Shown piece after piece: positions 6,222 through 10,777 of a stretch of 10,777 bases of DNA. The DNA is from an uncultured Fibrobacterota bacterium. Lineage in GTDB: Bacteria; Fibrobacterota; Chitinivibrionia; Chitinivibrionales; CAIOZP01. The DNA lies in contig CAIOZP010000710.1 of the NCBI GenBank assembly GCA_903862805.1, positions 1 through 10,777 of the forward strand, given 5' to 3'. Under the pieces are notes generated by a model. It searched no databases. It saw nothing but the letters and a program-made list of their open reading frames with translations, and was not told where the DNA came from. Position 1 is the first letter of the stretch, and the number at the start of each line of letters is the position of its first letter. The position numbers and the translations under genes were made by a program.

Positions 6222-7733
6222 TTATCCCTGTTGTGTTCCTACAATGCCGACACCGGTCGCACCTGCCATGCCGAGGTTTTCGGCCGAGCTTGTCAACGGA
6301 TCGCCTGTGTGACCAACCCCAGCCGGTGCCGGTTCTCCTGCGCTATCCGGCGGAAGATCATCGGTCAACTTGTCGCCGTCTTCAATACCGATTCCGTTTA
6401 TCTGGTATCCGTAGTCTGGGCGACTGAATCTCATGTCGCGGATTTCTTCGGCGGAAAGAGCGTTCATCGTGAAATATTGCGTGTCGGCCTGCGCATTTGC
6501 AAGATAAGTCTGTGCAAATTCAAGCTGCGACTGCTGCCATAGCGGGTTAAATTTTATCTCATAATCGTCAAGTTGAAAATTCTGCTCCCCTGCAATTGCA
6601 TCGACCAATTGACGCAATGCCGGTTCGTACCGTCCGCGCTGCTGTGACAAAACGGCATCATACCATTGCCGGATGTCTGCGTCCCCTGTGGCGTTCAAGC
6701 CCTTTGGAGCGACACCGAAAAGCAACTTGACCGGTATTCCTGATTCGCCGGAAAGGGCTTCTGCAAACTTATCTATCAGGTGTTCAAGCCCTGTAATATT
6801 GCTTGTAATGCGCGAATAATCTTCGTCGGTGCCGATTAGTATTGTGCGATTCGTGGATTTCGTTAAATCCATCATTCGCAGGCGCATCAGCAACTCAACT
6901 TCTTGCCCCTTTTCGATCATATTCAGAAGATTGTCAACCTTCAAAATTCCCTGAACGAAATCGGAGACGATAGAATCGCAATTCATCAGCACATTTCGCA
7001 GGGATCGAATCGAAGTGAAGCACGGCTGTAAACAGGAATCACCCCACCTATTCAGGCGCAATCGCTCGGTATCTGTTACCGGTTCGCCGTCATAAACGAT
7101 CAAACGCGACCGGTGGACATTAAACGCGCCGCCAGATAGCGGTGCAATACGGTAAATCATCACCTGTCCGAATGTCGGACTTGTCGGATCCATGTCCAGT
7201 TCGGGCATCGGATTCACGCGCCACCGGTCAAAAACTTTCAGAAACATGATTCTGTAGTCTGATCGTGTCGGATCAAACGGAATAGACAGGTCTGTGTTTC
7301 CGTCGTTGATACCCATGAATATCACTGATCCACCATGCAATCGGCCCCATCGCCACCAATTGCGGAACGTGCCTTCTGCATATAAATCGTGCATTCTCTT
7401 TTTAATGATGCGCTCTTTGACATTATCAAGGCCATCGAACGAATACCCTGCTCTCATACCGTCATAAACGGGTTGTTCAACAATCTTCCGTGCAAATCCA
7501 TCGCCGCGCCACATATTATTCAGAACCGGTTCGGTCATGCGAAGCGGCTGGGTGGGCGACATGTTTTGTACACCATCGATACCATTTACCCCAAGCCCAG
7601 AAGCAAAATTAGCCCAAGAATCTTTCTTGAGCCCGCGTTCGGTCGGCGGAATGTCGCTAATAGAAATGTATTGAGGTGTCTGGGTCGTTAGTTTTGACGG
7701 CCCTGCCGATGTGTTTACGTATCTTGCCGCCAT
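6222..7733 (-). CDS. Portal protein, DUF1073 family
   Basis: This 503-aa protein fits the DUF1073 portal family in length and in motifs: WRGDGFARKIVEQPVYDGMR near residues 75-94, WRWGRLHGGSVIFMGINDG (about 127-145), FKVFDRWRVNP-like FLKVFDRWRVNP, and the hallmark SGIPVKLLFGVAPKGLNATG followed by DADIRQWYDAV. The C-terminal 40 residues are Gly/Pro/Ala-rich and probably disordered. Twelve copies would form the ring through which DNA enters and leaves the head. The ATG at 7733 follows AAGGGGGA, a good Shine-Dalgarno sequence, 22 bases after the terminase stop. This Pfam family has also been named after the anti-CBASS protein Acb1 because some members are fused to that enzyme; no such phosphodiesterase domain is seen here. 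Confidence 0.9.
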   Translation of the reverse strand: MAARYVNTSAGPSKLTTQTPQYISISDIPPTERGLKKDSWANFASGLGVNGIDGVQNMSPTQPLRMTEPVLNNMWRGDGFARKIVEQPVYDGMRAGYSFDGLDNVKERIIKKRMHDLYAEGTFRNWWRWGRLHGGSVIFMGINDGNTDLSIPFDPTRSDYRIMFLKVFDRWRVNPMPELDMDPTSPTFGQVMIYRIAPLSGGAFNVHRSRLIVYDGEPVTDTERLRLNRWGDSCLQPCFTSIRSLRNVLMNCDSIVSDFVQGILKVDNLLNMIEKGQEVELLMRLRMMDLTKSTNRTILIGTDEDYSRITSNITGLEHLIDKFAEALSGESGIPVKLLFGVAPKGLNATGDADIRQWYDAVLSQQRGRYEPALRQLVDAIAGEQNFQLDDYEIKFNPLWQQSQLEFAQTYLANAQADTQYFTMNALSAEEIRDMRFSRPDYGYQINGIGIEDGDKLTDDLPPDSAGEPAPAGVGHTGDPLTSSAENLGMAGATGVGIVGTQQG

Positions 7734-7755
7734 TTATCCCCCTTTTACAAACATG

Positions 7756-9081
7756 CTATACCCATTTTATAGACGAGTAGTCAACATGTCCACTTCCGAC
7801 AATATACATAATGTTGTACCGAAAGCTGTCGAGAAAATGATCCGAGTCTTTCATCGGTTTATCTTCGCCGTTATCGGTCGCTTTCTTGTCCCATAAATAC
7901 CCATATATTTCTTTTATGCCGTTTTTGCATGGATAGCATATTTTGAGTATGCCTTTTTTCATGTGTTTTGACACTGTGCGGATTCCGTCGAGTACGGCAT
8001 TGTCTGCATCCACAACCCGTAAACCGATGTCAGATCGTTTTAATTCGAGCTTGAACGACGCGGCGGACGGGTCGATGATGATTGCCTTTATGTTGTTGCC
8101 AAACTTGCGCCGGACATTGTTCACAAATGTTTTCATGTCTTCGCAATATTCAGCGTCAGTCTTTTGCCGTCCGTTGTGTTCTGCTGAAGAGTAGTAATAT
8201 TCATCAATCGCCCATATTTTAGATTTATCCCGATTCCAGCCGCAAGCAACAAACACCGTCGGGTTCGTGGTGCCGTAATCAACGGAAATACTGATTCCAC
8301 GGATGTCCTCCTGCTCTGGAAGATCGCAAGTGTGGAGCGATTCATTGAAAAAGTCGTAGATAAGACCTTCGGCTTGCACCCATTGGCCGAGTATGTATCG
8401 TTTATAAAACACGCCGGTATATTGCGATTCGTAGAACTGTATTCGTTCTTCCGTCAGGGAAAGATTGTCCCTCATCTCGAAATGAAGGTGAAGCAATCCC
8501 TTTTCAATGGCCTTGTCGATGTATTCGCGCTTGACATAGTGTGCCGGATTGTCAGGGTTGCAATTAAACCAGTATTTCGCACCAGTCACAGACAAACGGG
8601 AAACAGCCATTGCTATGAAGTCTTCACCGGCAAGCGCGGCTTCGTCAATCATTAAACCGGCAAGCGTGATACCCTGAATCTTGGTTTTTGATTGAATATT
8701 GTTGAACTCAAACAGGAAATATTTGTTGCCACCAAACTGAAGATATGGCCCCATCATTGGGTCACGGTGTTCAGTCCATTCCCAGCCCCATGTATTGAGT
8801 ATCTTTTTCAGCTCATTGATTACGTTGCGATTGAGCGCGGGGAAGGTTTTACCGCATATTGCGAAGTTTTGGCCCTTGAAATAGGTCGCTGACCAAAGAC
8901 AAAAACCACAGATAAAATCTATGGTTTTACTTGATCGTATTGATCCTTCGGCTATTATGCCCTGTTTATCTGCGTGAGGAGAACGGGGCCGATCGCTTGA
9001 ACCTTGAAACCACCACCACATGGCAAGCAAGGCTTTGGGCGAAAAGTCCGAGAATTTGAAATATTCTTTAGGTGCCGCTAT
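7756..9081 (-). CDS. terL: Terminase large subunit (PBSX/Terminase_3 type), probable ATA start
   Basis: The packaging motor and nuclease. Counting from TTG 9030 (424 aa): Walker A-like GSIRSSKT (29-36), Walker B LMIDEA (126-131, D129/E130), coupling motif NCNP (156-159), and RNase H-like nuclease acids in ISVDYG (D251), IIIDPS (D320) and DHFLDSF (D401). The frame stays open 29 codons upstream of TTG 9030, and this part encodes APKEYFKFSDFSPKALL, which continues the usual terminase start (a FKPFSxKQ-like stretch before WW). TTG 9030 lacks a ribosome site. AAAGGAG at 9087-9093 lies 5 bases before an ATA codon (9079-9081), giving 441 aa with residue numbers raised by 17. No ATG, GTG or TTG fits this site, so the gene either starts at ATA, carries a start mutation, or is joined to foreign DNA. 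No small subunit gene lies upstream. Confidence 0.9.
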   Translation of the reverse strand: MAAPKEYFKFSDFSPKALLAMWWWFQGSSDRPRSPHADKQGIIAEGSIRSSKTIDFICGFCLWSATYFKGQNFAICGKTFPALNRNVINELKKILNTWGWEWTEHRDPMMGPYLQFGGNKYFLFEFNNIQSKTKIQGITLAGLMIDEAALAGEDFIAMAVSRLSVTGAKYWFNCNPDNPAHYVKREYIDKAIEKGLLHLHFEMRDNLSLTEERIQFYESQYTGVFYKRYILGQWVQAEGLIYDFFNESLHTCDLPEQEDIRGISISVDYGTTNPTVFVACGWNRDKSKIWAIDEYYYSSAEHNGRQKTDAEYCEDMKTFVNNVRRKFGNNIKAIIIDPSAASFKLELKRSDIGLRVVDADNAVLDGIRTVSKHMKKGILKICYPCKNGIKEIYGYLWDKKATDNGEDKPMKDSDHFLDSFRYNIMYIVGSGHVDYSSIKWV

Positions 9082-9086
9082 ATTCG

Positions 9087-9093
9087 CTCCTTT
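9087..9093 (-). promoter_or_regulatory. Shine-Dalgarno site of terminase pointing to an ATA codon
   Basis: The minus strand reads AAAGGAG, then CGAAT, then ATA GCG GCA CCT in the terminase frame. Match and spacing are close to ideal, but the codon at the start place is ATA, not ATG. One base change (G to A) from ATG would explain it. Confidence 0.6.
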
Positions 9094-9108
9094 TGAGTCA
9101 AATATAGT

Positions 9109-9166
9109 TTCTAACGGTCATCCATGCGGACTACGTTTCACCTCGCCGCATAATTCTCGGTTATGC
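9109..9166 (+). other. Degenerate attC-like element at the phage-cassette junction
   Basis: TTCTAAC (9109-9115) and GTTATGC (9160-9166) resemble the attC R'' (RYYYAAC) and R' (GTTRRRY) boxes. TAAC pairs with GTTA; after 8 unpaired bases on each side ATGCGG (9124-9129) pairs with CCGCAT (9146-9151), then an unpaired A9130 and a C-G pair close on a 13-base loop. Equal arms and an extra base on the left arm are attC traits. At 58 bp it is near the known lower size limit. Paired length is short and R' has one mismatch, so this could be chance. Confidence 0.35.
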
Positions 9167-9447
9167 AAGATTATCACCATAGATTTAAGCCATATGTAGC
9201 AAAACAAGGCGACGAATATTTGAAAAATTGGGACAAGTTACTGGAATTATCCAAAAAGACCAAGTAATTTTAGTAAACATAATACTATGGGCACTAAACA
9301 ACACCCAACTATAACGGATACATAAAAAATGAAAAACGCCTGTTCAAACGACAAACCCCCTAACCAACCGCTCAACGCGGACAACGGCTTAAAGTTGCTT
9401 GCCGATTTCATTTGTTCTCCTTAACGTTGCCGGTTATTGGTCGAGCG
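9161..9447 (+). mobile_element. Integron gene cassette 1 (34-aa ORF), left boundary uncertain
   Basis: If the element at 9109-9166 is an attC, the first cassette runs from its G/TT crossover point to that of the next attC, 287 bases in all. It holds one short ORF (9163-9267), then about 90 AT-rich bases with no supported gene, then its attC. The left limit depends on the weak junction site; the right limit rests on a clear attC. Confidence 0.4.
9163..9267 (+). CDS. Hypothetical 34-aa cassette microprotein
   Basis: The ATG lies inside the putative R' box, two bases after the predicted crossover point, and the frame ends at TAA 9265-9267. The product starts MQDYHHRFKPYVAKQG and ends LLELSKKTK: polar, Lys-rich and likely a single amphipathic helix in the second half. 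No Shine-Dalgarno sequence precedes it, and a stop sits four codons upstream, so it is not the end of a longer readable frame. ORFs beginning right at the cassette edge are common in integrons and often depend on upstream translation. I do not recognise a family. It could also be a non-coding spacer or the decayed remains of a longer gene. Confidence 0.35.
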   Translation: MQDYHHRFKPYVAKQGDEYLKNWDKLLELSKKTK

Positions 9448-9453
9448 TTAGGA
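9358..9453 (+). other. attC recombination site 1
   Basis: R'' is CCCTAAC (9358-9364) and R' is GTTAGGA (9447-9453); six bases pair between them. Inside, CGG-A-CAACG (9378-9386) pairs with CGTTGCCG (9425-9432), leaving A9381 unpaired on the left arm, as expected of an extrahelical base. The right end reads GGTCGAGCGTTAGG, close to the common attC right-end consensus. Total length is 96 bp, the same as the next two sites, and the arms are nearly identical to those of the site at 10055. Confidence 0.85.
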
Positions 9454-9455
9454 GG
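9450..9455 (+). promoter_or_regulatory. Shine-Dalgarno site built from the attC R' box
   Basis: AGGAGG begins inside R' (GTTAGGA) and ends in the cassette. It stands 6 bases before the GTG of the leader ORF. As the crossover falls between G and TT, this site travels with the cassette on excision. Confidence 0.6.
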
Positions 9456-9461
9456 ATTCCA

Positions 9462-9494
9462 GTGCGTACTACCAATAATAGCGATAGAAATTAA
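9462..9494 (+). CDS. 10-codon leader ORF coupled to the membrane protein gene
   Basis: GTG at 9462 follows AGGAGG with 6 bases between and encodes (V/M)RTTNNSDRN before TAA 9492-9494. The last A of the stop is the first base of the ATG of the next ORF (TAATG). The main ORF has no ribosome site of its own, so ribosomes that finish the leader would restart there. Class 1 integrons have a comparable case, ORF-11 in attI1, which helps express cassettes without a ribosome site. Here the leader would lie in the cassette itself. Coupling is inferred. Confidence 0.55.
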   Translation: MRTTNNSDRN

Positions 9495-10033
9495 TGCTCC
9501 ACATAAAAGAGACCCTACAAACCATAGCAAAATTACTTGGCGATACAATAAAAGCGCTATGGATTCAATATCTTGTTTTTTTGCTCGGAGGCGCATCGGC
9601 AATTTATTTATGGACGACAAATCAATGGTTGTCATTTGTACAAGCAATAACACAGGGGACGCCAATATGGGCCACAAGTATTCTGGCTGTGGTAAGTGTT
9701 GGATATACTTATATAAAATTTCGCTCATGCAAAACTCCAAAATCTAAAGAGATTATCCCCGTTGTTGCATGGGATCAAGACAGAACACAATATGAACCTA
9801 TACACACTCAAAACGGCAGCAGTGTTTATGCCCCTAAACAGGGAACAGAAGCGTTTGATCACTACCATTGGCTTTGTCCGAGTTGTTTTAACAAAGAGCA
9901 AATATCTTTTCTTCAACCATATTCTTATATGACGACAGTGTTTATGAAATGCACTATTTGCAAAAACACAAATATCGTGCTTCAAGACGGCGAGCGTGCG
10001 AGATTGCAAATTCCGCCAAGCAGGGCATATTAG
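9494..10033 (+). CDS. Cassette-encoded membrane protein with C-terminal zinc ribbon
   Basis: This 179-aa protein has an amphipathic N-terminus, two predicted transmembrane helices (about residues 22-41, IQYLVFLLGGASAIYLW region, and 57-75), a basic segment after the second (FRSCKTPKSK), a polar linker, and a C-terminal domain with two Cys pairs: CPSC (128-131) and CTIC (153-156). Two CxxC pairs 21 residues apart suggest a zinc ribbon, probably cytoplasmic by the positive-inside rule. The chain ends shortly after in QIPPSRAY. I do not recognise a family. It fills one integron cassette and would be expressed by coupling to the leader ORF. A membrane anchor joined to a small metal-binding domain could serve sensing or toxicity, including phage defence, but no direct evidence supports that. 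Confidence 0.8.
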   Translation: MLHIKETLQTIAKLLGDTIKALWIQYLVFLLGGASAIYLWTTNQWLSFVQAITQGTPIWATSILAVVSVGYTYIKFRSCKTPKSKEIIPVVAWDQDRTQYEPIHTQNGSSVYAPKQGTEAFDHYHWLCPSCFNKEQISFLQPYSYMTTVFMKCTICKNTNIVLQDGERARLQIPPSRAY

Positions 10034-10054
10034 AATGTTTATAGCAACCCAACC

Positions 10055-10150
10055 CCCTAACCAACCACTCAACGCGGACAACGGTGCCTTACGAATATGC
10101 GTAGTCATTTGGTCTCCTTACCGTTGCCGGTTATTGGTCGGGCGTTAGGT
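10055..10150 (+). other. attC recombination site 2
   Basis: R'' is CCCTAAC (10055-10061); R' is GTTAGGT (10144-10150), a full match to GTTRRRY. CGG-A-CAACGG (10075-10084) pairs with CCGTTGCCG (10121-10129), with A10078 unpaired. Length is 96 bp. The left arm differs from site 1 by one base in the first 30; the central loop differs much more, though both keep a CATTTG-TCTCCTTA-like stretch before the right arm. Confidence 0.87.
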
Positions 10151-10705
10151 TTATTGAATGTATTGAGTGATAATTTGAAAATAGGCTTGAAGCACAATCA
10201 TATTTTGGAGGTACGGTGAAACTTACTGAAAAAGAAATCAAAACCTATGTTTTAATTGTTATTGTTGCAGGCGCGATTCCATATGTAATTGATCTTTTGA
10301 AATTCATTTCTATTTTCAATCTGCAGGTCGAATGCTTGCTTGATCGATCTTCACGCGATGTTGTTCAGATGCTGTCTTCCGCACACATGCTAAGTACAAT
10401 AGTTATCAGTTTGAGCACGGCTTTATATATCAATATTTCCGAAAAACGACTTGGCAATAATTCAAATATTTTGTGGCAAATATTAGGATTAATTTTCGGT
10501 ATCTTTGGGTTTATTATTTATGCAGCATGGGGAATTTGGAATAAATCAGAAATGTTATATTCAGATAATCAAACTCCCAAAGCATAAGAATTTGGAGCAA
10601 ATGAATTGCGCAAAAACCTAACCAACTGCTCAACCTGACAGCGGGCTCAGGTTTAGTGGTAAATTCATGCAGTGTTTTGCCCGCTGACCGGTTAGCAGTC
10701 GAGCG
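10145..10705 (+). mobile_element. Integron gene cassette 3 (three-helix membrane protein)
   Basis: A 561-base unit between the crossover points of attC 2 and attC 3, holding one ORF (10216-10587) in the direction of the attC. The 65 bases before the ORF are AT-rich and hold no gene; a cassette-borne promoter there is possible but no clear -35/-10 pair is seen. Confidence 0.8.
10216..10587 (+). CDS. Cassette-encoded three-helix membrane protein
   Basis: This 123-aa protein starts at GTG 10216 after TTTGGAGGT, a strong Shine-Dalgarno sequence at slightly short spacing (4 bases from GGAGG). Three hydrophobic segments are plain: residues 11-31 (YVLIVIVAGAIPYVIDLL), 55-74 (SAHMLSTIVISLSTALYI) and 85-107 (ILWQILGLIFGIFGFIIYAA). 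A charged loop with DRSSRD lies between the first two, ISEKRLGNN between the last two, and a short polar tail ends the chain. No catalytic or metal site is visible. I do not recognise a family. It is the only gene of its cassette. Small multi-helix membrane proteins are frequent among cassette genes of unknown function and also among phage-defence effectors; the latter is only a possibility. Confidence 0.75.
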   Translation: MKLTEKEIKTYVLIVIVAGAIPYVIDLLKFISIFNLQVECLLDRSSRDVVQMLSSAHMLSTIVISLSTALYINISEKRLGNNSNILWQILGLIFGIFGFIIYAAWGIWNKSEMLYSDNQTPKA

Positions 10706-10711
10706 TTAGCT
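10616..10711 (+). other. attC recombination site 3
   Basis: R'' is ACCTAAC (10616-10622), a full match to RYYYAAC; R' is GTTAGCT (10705-10711) with one mismatch. ACTGCT (10625-10630) pairs with AGCAGT (10694-10699), the next C on the left is extra, AACC pairs with GGTT, and CAGCGGG (10639-10645) pairs with CCCGCTG (10680-10686). This is the best-formed attC fold of the set. Length is again 96 bp, though the inner arms differ in sequence from sites 1 and 2. Confidence 0.87.
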
Positions 10712-10777
10712 GTACTTGCGTGGTGCCGGAATGTATCTTAATTGTGGTTTGAATTTAAAGCCATATTAAGCACCAGT
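10706..10777 (+). mobile_element. Start of a fourth cassette, cut by the window edge
   Basis: Sequence after the third crossover point should be the 5' end of another cassette. Only 72 bases are visible. They hold no convincing ORF start: the only ATG (10732) is closed by a stop after 12 codons and has no clear ribosome site. Confidence 0.4.

Larger units (their letters stand above)
9448..10144 (+). mobile_element. Integron gene cassette 2 (membrane zinc-ribbon protein)
   Basis: A 697-base unit between the crossover points of two clear attC sites. In order it holds TTAGGAGG (start of cassette and Shine-Dalgarno sequence in one), a 10-codon leader ORF, a 179-aa ORF, and attC 2. One ORF in the same direction as the attC, with little spare DNA, is the standard cassette plan. 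Confidence 0.8.

Noticed and set aside
6222..7733. Anti-CBASS nuclease Acb1
   Set aside because: The family name is shared by history only; sequence and length are those of a portal and no 2H phosphodiesterase H-x-[ST] pair is evident.
9149..9166. GCATAA...TTATGC perfect hairpin as a terminator
   Set aside because: Only six mostly A-T pairs and no following T-run on either strand; it is better explained as part of the attC-like boxes.
9109..9166. attI site with a missing integrase
   Set aside because: An attI does not fold as paired arms and should stand beside intI; the flanking gene is a terminase.
9329..9424. 31-codon plus-strand ORF that runs into attC 1
   Set aside because: No ribosome site, and most of its codons are the attC arm itself, so the frame is probably accidental.
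9408..9740. 110-codon minus-strand frame opposite the zinc-ribbon membrane protein gene, with hydrophobic segments
   Set aside because: It runs through attC 1 and against the cassette direction. The opposite plus-strand frame is longer, has paired CxxC motifs and a leader with a ribosome site.

Overview
The window joins two unlike parts. Positions 1 to about 9081 hold the head, packaging and neck module of a tailed phage or prophage, entirely on the minus strand. Positions about 9109 to 10777 hold what looks like a run of integron gene cassettes, read on the plus strand, each ending in an attC site. No integron integrase, phage integrase, tRNA or CRISPR array is visible. The host cannot be named from the sequence. 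The phage module (PBSX-type large terminase, DUF1073 portal, DUF2213 protease, DUF2184 capsid) is of a kind spread over Proteobacteria, Firmicutes, Spirochaetes and others, and attC-bearing arrays are best known from Gammaproteobacteria and some spirochaetes. The cassette side is visibly richer in A+T than the phage side.

Phage part, in order of transcription (right to left): large terminase (7756-9081), portal (6222-7733), Mu F-like minor head protein (5310-6218), a 59-aa ORF absent from the supplied ORF list (5134-5313), a DUF2213 capsid protease with a C-terminal scaffold-like region and a strong in-frame internal start (3827-5020; internal 3827-4423), a capsid cement-like protein (3053-3826), the DUF2184 major capsid protein (1886-3025), a strong hairpin terminator (1854-1881), a 70-aa unknown (1604-1816), a DUF4054 head-tail connector (1232-1603), a gpG/HK97-gp10-like tail completion protein (723-1232), a head-closure-like protein (355-726), and a tail terminator/neck protein cut by the left edge (1-358). 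Genes are packed with ATGA or TAATG overlaps or gaps of a few bases, as in one late operon. Terminase would fill heads through the portal; the protease and scaffold mature a shell of DUF2184 subunits decorated by the cement protein; the last four products would close the neck and receive a tail encoded further left.

Cassette part: three attC sites of exactly 96 bp each (9358-9453, 10055-10150, 10616-10711), plus a short degenerate attC-like element (9109-9166) that touches the upstream edge of the terminase gene. They bound a 34-aa ORF cassette, a cassette for a two-helix membrane protein with a C-terminal zinc ribbon, a cassette for a three-helix membrane protein, and the first 72 bases of a fourth cassette. 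The zinc-ribbon cassette has a 10-codon leader ORF with a strong Shine-Dalgarno sequence that overlaps the main ORF as TAATG.

The points most worth attention are the phage-integron junction itself, the terminase reading frame whose best Shine-Dalgarno sequence points to an ATA codon, the lack of a small terminase gene at the expected place, and the unrecognised membrane proteins in the cassettes.
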